From contig OU612075.1 of the NCBI GenBank assembly GCA_914767715.1, positions 2,356,001 to 2,420,000 of the forward strand: a stretch of 64,000 nucleotides of DNA, in the 5' to 3' direction. Both the position numbers and the translations under genes were made by a program. The first letter of the stretch is position 1, and every line of letters starts with the position of its first letter. Origin of the DNA: Membranipora membranacea (lineage: Eukaryota; Bryozoa; Gymnolaemata; Cheilostomatida; Membraniporidae). Shown here one piece after another: positions 1 to 11,800 of this stretch. Under the pieces are notes generated by a model. The model made no database searches and was not told the origin of the DNA. It saw nothing but the letters and a program-made list of their open reading frames with translations.

Positions 1-373
1 GTTCTTCTTGCTAAACTTTATTGGCAATCCTTTTTTTAAAATATTTATTGACAAGAATCTTCATCATTTAAATGATGATTGTTGTCAATTTAAAAATTAT
101 TTTAGGAAATGGTCACTAAAACAATAAGTGGTTGACCATTGTCATTGAGGGGTACCTGCTCAGTCATACCTCTAGTTGTCTACTCATACAAAAAATAGGC
201 TGTGCGACTTAGATAAGCATTGCAAAGAAGGGGTACAAAGTGACTTTAACCTCCAACTGGCCAGTTCATTGGCAATATGAACATTAACACAGTTCCAATG
301 ATTTTAAAGTTAACGAGCTTTAAATACAATGAAAATAACAAGATATGACAAACTTTAAATTCTAGTAACTTAC

Positions 374-3244
374 CACATGCCTCTGTGAGATATCCTGTCT
401 CACACTCATCAGAGACTCATGTAGTTCTGATAGTTTAGTTCCTGCCTTCTCTTTGTACTCAGAGAGCTGTTCTTTACCTTGACCTCTTGACCTTCTTTGT
501 TCATCCTCTAGTGCTGCATATTTGGCATTTATCTCCCTCAGCTACAATCACCAGAAATACTACTGCTGAGCAATTCAACATTTATATGGGCTTCGAACCT
601 CCAACCGCAAACTTGGAGTATTCTAAAACCCAAACCCAGGATATTGGATAATGGTTGAAGGCTGTAAGCCTTCTAATATTTTAAATAAACTTCTACAGGC
701 TGAACTCTGCTACCTGTGAGCCAGGGAGAAAGATTGCAGTAAACGGCCGTGTAATTTATATGATCCCAACACGAGTACATATCTGAGAACCCTCTACGGG
801 GAAGGTTTGCAAGGAGTGGGAGTAATGCTTAAGAAAATGTCTGAAAATTGTGCATTCATTGATAGATTTAGGTTTTGTGACTCAAATGTTTTGATAGTTG
901 AAGTGTAGAAAAGAATACCTGCTCATCTCTAGCCGCATGAAGAGTAGAGATTGATTGCTCTGTCTCGATGTCCCACCGACTCAAACTCAAAGTTGTCTCC
1001 TTGACGATGGCAGAAAACTCATCAAACCGATCCTCTACTTCCTGTTTAAGTGGCTCCAGATACTGAGTGAACTCCTTCTCCAACTCAATCAGGGCCATCA
1101 GGTTGTGAGGTCTACCTGTGAACGACAAACTTGTTGTTTCGATTTATTCATTTGTGGATCTCAGCTGTACTGCTGTAACTGATAAAATGACGGAAAAATC
1201 CAAGTCAATCTCGCGTCAGTAGGTTTCAACTTTCAGCAGGCCGTGAGTTGTTACATTCTTATGAACGTGCCGAGTCAAAGTATTAGAATAGGGATAGTCG
1301 ACAATCTTTACATATTATGATGGTTACTTGGGCTTACCATTCTCACAGTTACCAGATGATGATATACAGAGAGGACACAGTATTTTCCAGCATGTTTTAC
1401 ATCCGATGGTAACAGGCTCTGATTTGTGATGCTCACAGTAGCGCAGCTCTTCAGAGAGAGCGGACTCTTTGTAAGCCTTAATAGATATCATCCTATGACC
1501 TTCGTTAAGGACTTCATGCATCTAAAATTAAGTTGAAATAAAGATTAAATTTTCGCCCACAGCAAAATAGTTAGACTTAACTTGCATGAATCTATCCCTA
1601 TCCCTGGTGTAAGCCATGGCTACAAGAAGCGATTTTCATATCAATCTGTGGTCACTAGTGGTTGATCAGTGGATTGTGATGACTGATTAGTCGTGGTGAT
1701 GGCTATATGGTGTGGTTGGTGATGTTTTGTATTCCTAAACCACCAGATGTGTTTTCAATGCATAAGAAAATTGTTTTAATTTTTTATCAAAGTAGTGCCT
1801 TTGTCTTATCGATCACAGCCACAAGTCGGAACCAGAGCGGTTATGTTGCCTCAGGTTTTTCCATACTAATGGCTGCATTGTCACACTGGTGTGACAAGTC
1901 ATTGCATGTTTCTCCCTATTATATCACCGACAATAACTCACTGGAACCGGAACCGGAATCATTAAACAGGCCCGTAGTTCTAGGGGAGGCAGGGAGGCAC
2001 TGCCTCCCCTAGAAAGCTAAATATAATGACCTAAAAACACTATATTTGAATAATCCATGTCAGAATATGCTCCACCGTGATTTACATTGCTTATTGTAAA
2101 CCTTCAATTGCTTGGGGAGGAGCTTCAGGTGATGCTTCAGACTCGCCTCGGACTTTTGCCTCCCCTGCCAATTTTTCTAAACTACGGCCCTGGTCAACTC
2201 CACTGACCTCCTCATGCACAGCGCAGTATTTCCTTTTACATTCAGTACAGAATACTTTAGCTGTCTGACTCTGCACTCCTGCCTTCTTACAAGGATCACA
2301 GATAGAATCATCTCCCACTAAAGCAGTTGGTAGCTCATCTATAGACAGCTTATACTGTGTTCTTGTAAAGTAGAAATCAACAAGGTGCATTATGGTAGCA
2401 GCACAAACAAGCTCTTAATGTAGATAAACTGTTTCATGTTCAGATAAACCTGTCCTACTCTGAGCAGACTATAATCTAATGATGGCAAAGTCTCGGTCCA
2501 GGTCTAGGTCTTGTGAGACTTGCCCCCTCGAGACAGACACTCTTGATAAATGTCGAGACTTGTTCATCATAAACAATGTTTTTGTCACAGTTCTTTTTCC
2601 ACAGGTTTTTGTTTTTTTTTAAACCGGAGAATCAAAAAGCCCTGGCCGATACCAATAAAGTAGCAGTTTTCAATTTTATCGGCATCGATATATGTCTCGG
2701 TCTGGTATCGGTCTCGAATTTTGTTGCTGTCTTGGTCTCGCCCTGTCTCGCCAAAATCTGACAATTCGCCATCACTACTATAAGCAGTCCCTAAGTATAA
2801 AAGCACTGACAGCAATATTTTCCCTATCTTCTGAGAATGCAAACTGTTTTATCAGCCATCATTTAACTTCCCACAATAGATAAGGTCAAACAATAATCAT
2901 CAAGAGTCTGGGAATTTAGGTGGTTGCAACCTGAAAGAAAATTCTCTAACTCTCATTGTAGGGATTGGGCTTGCTAGGCTTCGATGTAGATTTACTCAGA
3001 ATTGCATTCCATGATTCAAGTTTTTTCAATGGATTCTCGATATCTCAATCATGAAGGCCACTACATGAACTTACTCGCATATGGAGCATTTGACAGACTT
3101 CCCGTCTCCTTTCTGATCCTCCAGACATTTGACACAGACTATATGCTGACATGGTAGACTCTTTGGGTTCAGTAAGTAGCCTTCTACCTCCAGGCAGGTA
3201 CTACAGGATATGACAACTCCATCTTCAGGCTGAGCAGAAGCCAT
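374..3244 (-). CDS. TRIM-like RING/B-box/coiled-coil protein, copy 1 (3' part lies beyond the window)
   Basis: Five exons are visible on the minus strand: 3075-3244, 2102-2361 plus 1582-1619 (or one exon broken by an insertion), 1338-1521, 919-1115 and 374-541. All junctions are GT-AG and the phases agree (2, 0, 1, 0). Exon 1 encodes a canonical C3HC4 RING with Cys and His ligands at about residues 14-56. Exon 2 carries a type-1 B-box (CDPC, CTEC, CAVH) and exon 3 a type-2 B-box (CEHH, CKTC, CPLC). Exons 4 and 5 encode a coiled coil. TRIM proteins of this layout usually act as E3 ubiquitin ligases; that role is inferred. The copy is nearly identical to 56644-59530 but carries a 0.5-kb insertion in exon 2. 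The beta-propeller exons expected after exon 5 would lie left of base 1. Start ATG is at 3244. Confidence 0.85.
1620..2124. other. About 505-bp insertion in exon 2 of TRIM copy 1
   Basis: The segment is absent at the matching place in copy 2 (near 58258). It contains a hairpin at about 1981-2009 (AGGGGAGGCA paired with TGCCTCCCCT). I see no terminal inverted repeats or clear target duplication, so the element type is unknown. On the minus strand a possible donor (GAAG|GTTTAC at 2102/2101) and acceptor (CTTGTAG at 1620) would remove nearly all of it and keep the reading frame. Read straight through, the frame stops at 2091. Confidence 0.6.
2477..2777. mobile_element. hAT-type MITE in intron 1 of TRIM copy 1
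   Basis: The 301-bp segment begins TAATGATGGC and ends with a matching inverted end (GCCATCACTA). It is flanked by imperfect 8-bp direct repeats CTATAATC and CTATAAGC. The interior is rich in GTCTCGG-type words and has no ORF. The same element occupies the same place in copy 2 (58613-58910), so it predates the duplication. An 8-bp target and TAGTGATGG-like ends point to hAT. Confidence 0.6.
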
Positions 3245-3397
3245 CTTCTGAATTTTCTCTTTCTAATGGCTGAACAAAACAGTTGTCCTTGTCAGATCAT
3301 GCAAAAACTCAGGAGCAGGACATATTTCCGAACATCTCCACAAGCGTCAAAGCATAATTTTGACTGATGATAGAGTAAAGAAGCAACTAGAATCTGA

Positions 3398-4534
3398 ACC
3401 ATTTCCCAATACTTTGATTAAACAGCAATCAATCCTAGGAAGAGGGCAAGGACTTACATTGAAGTGTAGTGAATCCTTCCAATTATCAGGAGTATGAACT
3501 CCTATGTCTCTCTATCTTCCAAACACAAATGGACTTCTAAATAAGCTTGACCAACTGCTGCAATCAGCTCCTTCTCAATATTTAGCAGCAGTTCCAAATG
3601 TCCTATGAATGTTTTTGACTATCTTGGATGATGTATGCTAGCAACAGCCTAATTCAACCAGGAAGCTTTGTCAACTAACCTCAAAATAAATTGATTGATT
3701 GATAGCCCTGTAATTACTTTTAATGTAGAACGAAACTGCACTGCTTGCCAGTATGTGCGTCTTATTTCTATGGGAAAACCAATGAGTCATCATGAACAGG
3801 TTTGATAATATGAGGTTGATAATAAGGTGCTCGATCGAAGCGTCTTCATAATTTGCTAGTTGGAGTAAAGCTGGATGTACTTACAAGTCCTACATATTTT
3901 CATACTTGTCGTACTGATGCTGCGGTGCAAAAAGACTGGACTATTAGTTCCAATCTGTAAGCGATGGAGATAGTAAATTTGCTTCTTGTAGACTTGCATT
4001 GCACATTATATAAGTGAGCAGTGCAATAAAAACTAAGCTACCAAATTACCAGCTCTGCCTAACCATGATCGATCTCTTTTGAAGACGAGCTTTGCTACTT
4101 AACCTTCAATTCAGAAGTACCTTGATGAACACCGGCCTTTCTGACAGCTAATTGTGAAGGGGTCTTAGTTTAAACTGTTTTGTATTCTTTTATAGTGGTT
4201 TATGGTTAAAACTTACAGTTACTTTTTTTTTATTTATCACTAATTTCAACATGAACTGACCTGAACTTTAATGATTGAGTTTTTGGGGGGATGGTCAAAC
4301 AAATGAATGGACAAGTTTGTGCATTGTGAGTCTGCAACAACCAGATTACAAAAAAGTTAACACATATGTACAACAGGAAGTAAACAAGGAATTCAGTGAC
4401 TTGCTCATTTCTCGAGTGAGGAAGGGTCGGTAGTAAAGCCAGCCTTGACAAGCGGCTACAGTAAAACCAAGAACCGTGGCCGCGTGACAAGGATAAAGTA
4501 AAGCAGTTCAAATAATAGTTGAGATATTATAAGT
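3398..4534. other. Intergenic stretch, no gene seen
   Basis: The stretch lies between the upstream end of the TRIM duplication and the 3' end of the first Gly/Tyr-rich gene. Short open frames (for example 4230-4511 minus) resemble nothing I recognise and have no codon or splice support. Confidence 0.5.
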
Positions 4535-4540
4535 TTTATT
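4535..4540 (-). terminator. Polyadenylation signal of Gly/Tyr-rich gene 1
   Basis: AATAAA on the minus strand, about 130 bases past the stop codon of the gene at 4671-5523. Confidence 0.6.
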
Positions 4541-4670
4541 GAATCAAAATTGGAAAAAATACTGTTTTTTACAAAACATTGAAGAAATTAATTGGATCAT
4601 CTCTTTGTTGCATAAAACTTATGACTCAGTAGCAATCACCAGATGATGTCAGATTCCTTTGCGATGGAGT

Positions 4671-5523
4671 TTAATAAAGTCCATCTGAAAAAGAAACAGA
4701 ATGAAATAACTCAGATTCTCTTGCCATAATGTTAATTTCATTTGTTGGCGGCTTTTTATTGCATAAAGAACTAGGCAGAGGACATTCAAATAAAAGCTGC
4801 AGTTACTAAATGCAAATGAGATGCAAGCTCTGGATAATTGTCATAAGAAGTTGTAATACTCCAGGCAGATATACTTACAGCTCTTGCGGTTATATCCGTA
4901 TCCAGTAGCACGGTGTCCATATCCGTATCCGGTAGCGCGACGTCCATATCCGTATCCGCGGTTGTAAGCTGGGACGGTACTGGTGACCTCGTAGGAGTGG
5001 CTGGCAGACTTGTTTTGACCGTACTTGTTGGTGTACTCAACGCTGTAGCTTCCGCTGGCAATGACCTTCTTGGCTGGGTAAGCTACACGACGTCCGTATC
5101 TGTATCCGCGGTTGTATCCGTTGTATCCACGGTTGTAGAGTCCGTATCCCTTGTTGTATCCGTTGTTGTATCCGTATCCACGGTTGTAAACTCCGTAGGC
5201 AGACTTGGCGACCTCGAAGGAGACGCTGCTGGAGCTGCTGTCGTAACTGTAACATAAAACCAGTGTAGTCTTTTACCGAACTGAATTGTCATCCCTCAAT
5301 CAACTTAAATTGTCGCAATACGCGGTCAGCCTAATAGTTTTCAAAAACATATAGAGTCAAATGCATTATCTTTCTTCATAAATTTGTATGTCTTGTTTTT
5401 ATTAAAATAATAATAATGATAATAATAACAATACCTTGTTTAATAGAAATCTTTTTTGAGAGTAAAGTAGACTGACCCGGCAGCGATGGCAATGATGGCG
5501 GCGAGCGCCATGACACACTTCAT
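4671..5523 (-). CDS. Secreted Gly/Tyr-rich repeat protein 1 (142 aa)
   Basis: Three coding exons on the minus strand: 5477-5523, 4879-5246 and 4671-4684, joined GT-AG in phases 2 and 1. Exon 1 is a signal peptide (MKCVMALAAIIAIAA). Exon 2 starts YDSSSSS, then has YNRGYGY, YNKGYGLYNRGY and RYGRR repeats, a conserved centre (ASGSYSVEYTNKYGQ, then SASHSYEVT) and more GYGYGRR-type repeats. The 14-base last exon gives the end Tyr-Gly-Leu-Tyr. The real exon 2 frame has no ATG of its own, so ATG-based scans show only other frames. The low-complexity Tyr/Gly composition suggests an extracellular structural, adhesive or biomineral-matrix protein; that is inference. Three close paralogs are in the window. 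Relative to them the signal peptide is two Ala shorter. Confidence 0.85.
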
Positions 5524-5804
5524 GATTGGGACTGAAAAAAAACAAGGTAAATTAAAAGAAAATGTTGTTGTTATCATTCATAATCTGGAGAATATCAATT
5601 TTAAAAATGGAAAAGCAGATTGAAAAGATTCCTATTTAAATTTTTCTTTCTGTTATAAGTTAGCATGCATATGTTAATCGATGTAATGAGTTCCACAGCT
5701 GTATATATTTATAAGTTTTATCGATCAACACTTTATTTTCTAACACATGTGTATTTTTCAACACAATATCTTACAGGTTGTAGTTGTGTTCTAGGTCTAC
5801 TTAC

Positions 5805-5887
5805 TCGGTTTGAGGTGATCGATGGATCTGGTTCTCTGCAGGTTTAAGTCAGGAATGATCTTCTCTCGCTCTCCTCATCCCTTTATA
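5805..5887 (-). promoter_or_regulatory. TATA box and untranslated first exon of Gly/Tyr-rich gene 1
   Basis: TATAAAG (minus strand, 5881-5887) is followed by a GAGGAGAGC and CTGCAGAGAA leader ending at a donor CCGA|GTAAGT (5805). Nearly the same block precedes the genes at 22323 and 26873. The transcription start should be about 25-30 bases below the TATA box (inferred). Confidence 0.7.
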
Positions 5888-5889
5888 CT

Positions 5890-8836
5890 GGAGCAGCTGT
5901 TATTATCACCTCGACAACAAGTTCATTACCCTGACAACAACTTGTTCGGCATTAAAACTGTTAATGGAAAAAAAAACATCGATATTAATTCGGGCATCAC
6001 TGGTATTATTTGGTTATTATCATAACCTTAATGCTGCTACTGGACAAAATACCTCGTCATCCCACCAGTGTCATAATCGTGCATCCTGTAATCTGCAAGA
6101 TTATGATGTATTGGTGAGATGGTTGTATACCCTCTTGAATCATATCATGCTGTGATTCACTGGAGGGGATCATAATAAAACACTCTAGTTCAAGTTTAGC
6201 AGAAAATGATGGGGGTACTTTGTTAGTCAATCTCAAAAGCCAGGGACCTTACACTATAAGTCAGGTAAGATCTTAGCCATTCAACACACCCAACATACTT
6301 GCCAAGTGATTCAAATTCAAAAGTGGGAGATTTAAATTTACAGCGATACTGCACTGCATTGTGGTGCTTCGAGAGTGCGAAGCACCCGGGTTGTCCACCT
6401 GGGGTTTAGGGGCGGTTCAAACCCCCAACAGGATCCGGGGCATAGCCTCGTCTGATGATGCTCTGAGAGCGTTTCTAGCCACTAGAAATGGCTAAAAGGC
6501 TAAAACATATATTTGACCCCAAATAATTTCAAACTGATATACTTTAAACACTTACCATCAACACATGGGCCCCTGGGACTTACATGCCCTTACTTTACCA
6601 ATGTCCAGAATCAGCCACTCCATTGACTATATTAGTCTGAATTTTGATGAAACAGGTAAATTTCTTAACATTATTGAATAGCACCATTCCTTTTAATTTT
6701 ATGTGCAAAGACCTTACCTTAGGTCAGGTGGCTAGATTTACCAATAAGATTTCAAGGGTGCATGTGCTTTGTACACTTTGAGTTTGTCTCTGTTTATCAT
6801 TGGCTGGCTTTTTTTACCGCTAAAGTCGATGATCACGCTGTGCTTGTCTCAGTCATATTAATTAGCACCCTTTATCTCTAACTAGCTAGATAACAGTAGG
6901 TTGTTCAAGAAAAATCGACCATCTTTCTAAAGATGTATAGTTTTTTATTAGGGTGCATCAGCTTCATTGAGAACAGACACTTTCAACATTTACATGCTAG
7001 TAGTGTGGAACTTGTTACAAACTTAGCTCATAGGACACAGTCATGTAATATTGGTAAGCGACAGTTTATCGCACGCTTCTCCAATGATATAAAGTACCGC
7101 GATTTCTTGCGTAGCGGGTGGGTATTAACGGAAATCAACATCTATTTAGATCTGGATCATTACTCCCTAAGAGCATGTTTTTAGGCAGCTGCTTGGTAAT
7201 GTACATAAAAGCCTCTGCAGCTTTTTTACCGCAATTTTTCTGAGCTCTCTTTGTTTTTTAGTCATAGTGATACACTCTAAATGGTGCACTTTGGGGTGTA
7301 CACTAACAACTAGTTAATGGCAGATGCTCAATTCATATAAATATACAACTCACCGAATTACACTATTCTACCTCTGAATCGACAACCATCAAAGTAATTT
7401 AATCCTGATCGACCTGTCCTGTTACGGTGATATCGAACCTAGAGATAAACAAAAACATGGGTGAGAGACAACGTCATGATAGAAAACATATACAAATATA
7501 AACAGAACAAGATATTAACTCGCAAGCACAATCACACAATCATGTTGTTGTTGTTGCTGTTTGTTGTTGTTTGTTGCTGTTTTTGTTGTTATTTTCTGGT
7601 GGTTTTCTGGTGTTTTATAATACTATCTAATACTGAATATGTGGCTAGATATCTTGGTCCTGCTGCCACATATTTCAGCTCCAATTAATAATTTTTGTTG
7701 TGCTCAGTTCTCTCGGTGGATCAAGAGTCCCTGAGCTAAGCTCTTTACTTGCTATAAATACCTCACTCACTCTCCCTAATCATCCATGTTCCTTCATTTA
7801 TGAACTAGGGCTTCTCATTCATACTGTTTAACATATTTGTGACACTTTGTAGTTGTCTTCTCTTGTACACGAGAAGGCAACTAGCAAATGTAATACATAA
7901 AATTCCTCATACTCACAATCTCTACTAGGATTCACATTACGCGCAACCACATTCATCTAAACTCGTTCACAACAATAGGCTTAAGCAGTATAAAAAGCAC
8001 CTTTCATTGTCCAATGTTGTTGATGTTTCCATTCAATTCTACACTATTGATTAAGCAAGCACCTGAATGATAGAAGCTTATCAAAAGTCCTTTTAAGAGA
8101 AGGCGCATAAACTTTCAAGCAGCGCAGTTTCGTTTTCTATTCATTAACCAATCGCTTTTACTTAGGTTAGTTGTGCAGAGCTTCTTTGGCAACCAATTTT
8201 CAGATAGTACTAATCCAATCAGGGATATTTTTTAACTTTAGAGCCAGTGAATGATAGTTACTTAAGTTACCTTGAATCCATCTGACACTCTTTAACTGTT
8301 GGGAAAAGAAGTAAGAGGAAGGAAAGTTCTGAAGGTCATTGTAAGTTTCAATCCTCTGTAAGTCTCTGCCTTCTTCATCTCAGAAACCTTGCAATGCAGT
8401 GTCTAGGAATCCTGAGTATCAAACTTGTTCAGCGGATTGTTAAGGGCACCTCTATCTACTTAGTTTAGGCAGTGGTACTACACTATCCCTTTGTGCTGAT
8501 ATTAGAGGGGCATTAAATTCCACCCCTAGTGAATAAGATTGATATGAGTAGACCCTAGATCAAGGATCATCCAATTTGCCTGCATTTAGGTTTTGAGCCG
8601 CCGCCGGCTCACCATCAGAATGGGAATGACCAAACTGCAGGCTAATTGTATCATACTCGACCTAAGAAGACCCTGTAAAATGCAAGGTTTTTTTCAAATG
8701 TCAAGGTCAAGATTCTTAATACTCTAATAATCTTAATTGCTTTAATTCTGAAGCATTACTCTCTGGTGTTTTTTTGAGTTGATTGTTCTATACCAAATAA
8801 AGCAAATAAAGCCTTGTTTTATAGTCAGAGACAGGG
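5890..8836. other. Intergenic stretch with small inverted repeats, no gene seen
   Basis: The stretch holds a conserved upstream block at 6139-6205 that matches 20635-20695 in inverse orientation, a small hairpin at 6369-6390 (GTGCTTCG ... CGAAGCAC), a TTG/TGT-rich microsatellite at about 7543-7600 and an imperfect 12-bp stem at about 7850-7881 (AGTTGTCTTCTC ... GAGAAGGCAACT). The ORFs at 6933 and 7461 are short and unlike known proteins. Confidence 0.5.
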
Positions 8837-11800
8837 ATGGCGTACACCGCTCAGGCTAACAGGGGAGATGTCATATCATGTGGAACTTGTCTTGAGGTGG
8901 AAGGTTTTGTCTTATTGAATCCGAAGCGTCTACCGTGTCAGCATATAGTCTGTGTTAGATGTCTAGAGGCGCAGAAGAAAGATCGAAAGATTATCAAGTG
9001 CTCCATATGCAAGTAAGTTCAAGTGATGGCCTCTGCAATAACCCAATGTTTATATCAAGGTTCACTTTTGCAGGCTTATATACCTGTATTCACACTCCCT
9101 GCTGAATTTAGAAGCCAAGAGGAGGTTATACTCCGTTTGCTTTTAGTTCCCCCACTTTATGACCTATATTCCTGACGACCCATAACTTTGGGGGTCGCAT
9201 ACTATGATCCTGTTACTCAAGACCAGCCTTATCTCAGTGGCCGCAAAATTGTCTTAGAACCGTAGAGATAAGGTAACACAAGACTGATAAAACATGTCTG
9301 TGTTGTCATACTACAGATACTGCATACTGAAACAATTCAGCTGACTCCCATTGCAGCTGTCTGAGAACTTAGACTAACCTAGCCAATGTGTTGGCTCAGA
9401 TTAGCCGATACATTGACTAGGATGGCTAGGTTTACATTACCCCCGTTCAATTTGTTTGCTCTGTTACATACTGGAGCATCCCTCCACATAAAAGCGAAGA
9501 GTTACAAAATTTGGACCTAATTTATAGGATCATTTCCATTAAATCTTTTATTACTGTACTTTATAAGAAAACAGTATGAGATGACTATAGATGAGCTGCC
9601 GTCTGCTCAAGCGCAATGTGATTATTTCTGTGATCCTTGTATGAAGAAAGGAGTGCAGATTAAGACAGCTAAAGTATTCTGTACTGCATGTAAGAGGAAG
9701 TACTGCGCTGTGCATGAGGAGGTTTGTAATGGAGATAACCGCTGGTTCAAGAATAAAGGAATTTTGTCATGAGTGTGATTGTGACAGGCCTTACTGCAGT
9801 TTGCTCAAGTAAAATGGTCAAGTATTCTAGTGGTTTGTTGGGGTAAAGGTCTCCTAGGTGCCGTGTTCGGTCCACTTCAAAGTAATAAATCTAAATTTGG
9901 ATTAAGCTGATATATCCAACAGCCTATGTTCAAAGAATGTTGAGTTGTCATCTCATTTTTAGCGAGAAGACAATTCTTTAACAACAATGGGAACAGAGCT
10001 TCATCATTGGTTTATGAAATGACAAAAACTGTAACTGTACCCATCAGTGGGCTATAAGATAAGGAATTAGAGTGAGGCCACCATTAAAAATTGGTGTTTT
10101 TTATCACATAGTCCACTCCCAGGTATGGAAACTCCATCAGATACCTTAACTGTGATATCGCCTCCGAACCTAGCCTGTCTTGACAAGTTCTGTTGGGTGG
10201 GTGTTCTCCCCCCTTTTTCAACAAAGCTTGTCGAGACAGGCTATTCCAAACTAATCTCAGTTGTATTTTAATAACCTCATTTTAGGCACAAAATGACCTA
10301 AATGAAGGTCATAAGATGATATCGATTGAGGCTTACAAAGAGTCATTTTTGTCTGAAGAGCTGCGTTACTGTAAGAATCACAAATCAGAGCCGATTACCA
10401 TTGGTTGCAACAGATGTTGGATATTGCTCTGTCCTCTCTGTATATCATCAACTGGTAACTGTAGGACAGGTGAGCTGTCTTATTTTCCATCTTGTGACAT
10501 TCAGATTCCTCTCACAGACTGTACTGTAAGGGTGCGCTGTCCTTACAAGTTGTGGTGGGTATTTGTGATCACTTAGAAGTACTACGCTACTTCGTTGCAA
10601 CTTATTAACTGGTTTATTTGATAGTAAAACTTCTTATATATATATGAGACATAAAATATCTAAACCAATAGTAATACAGCAGTTCATATGATGGTAACAA
10701 AATGTAATCAGGATACAGCGAGCAAATGAATATTCAATCAATTAATTTCGATGACAGCACAATCAGTCATGAATCTTGGCACATTCTTAACATGATGACA
10801 TATTAATGATGATGATATGAATTTGTCTATTCACATCTGATGTCATCCTTACACCTCCCCTCTCAGGCGAAGCCGATAGAGTTTGTTGTATCTTGTGGTA
10901 ATGTTAGCTTCTGGAATTGTTGAGTAGTTGGTAGTCGATGATGCAGTTGGTGAAGATCTATTGTGGTCAGGTAAGGGGGGGGGGGGGAGTTTTGGTTCTT
11001 GTAGGTTTATCTCTCAGCTTAGATTGTTCATTGTTGTTGTTTGGGTGTTGTTGGGGATTTCTTGGTTATGTTGGTTGTTGATGAGGCTGGTGTTTGTTGA
11101 TGTGGTGTTGTTGGCTCTTAATCAGCCTTCAGTGTTCATCTCTGGTGCATTCTGTTGATGTATCAGGAGTTGTCCTCTTTTACTGTAGGAGAACATGACT
11201 TGTCTTAGTTGTGTAATGAAGGTCATTAGGTTGGGTAGACTTCATTGTTTGTGCCATACTTCACTAAAATTGTACTGCCTTTTCAACTCAGAGTTTAACG
11301 CTTCCGCAGTGTATACTGGATTACTTTCGGTTACCATCATAGGGATCAGTCGCACTAGTATGGTTTTACTCAAGAAAGTCCGAAGGACTATTCTGTCTCT
11401 GAAAGTAATAAAATGTATTCATTAAAAATATTAATCAGCTAACCTACATGTAAATGTTCAATGTAAAGAATATTATGTTATGCATTGGTTGTATCCGATA
11501 TAAGGATATTAAAATTTTATAGATCATTTAATTATGAAGGTGATTCATGCCACTAAATACATGAGGAATGCAATTTCTTTTTGTTTTTATGGTTGTCTAT
11601 CAATAGAATGCATCCCTCCCCTCTCAAGTTTCAATGTCAATATGTCATATCTTTAAACTTAACTTAAGGGTTATTATTCCACTCCATCTCTTCTCCGATC
11701 CAGTAATACTAGAGGGTTCCATCACTCAGACCATCCATTACAATGTCCTTCACATTCCACTACCATGCCGATTCATCCTTCACTCCATCGGAAATCCAGG

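Noticed and set aside
4230-4511. 93-codon minus-strand ORF
   Set aside because: No similarity, repeat or splice support. Its length is within chance for the region.
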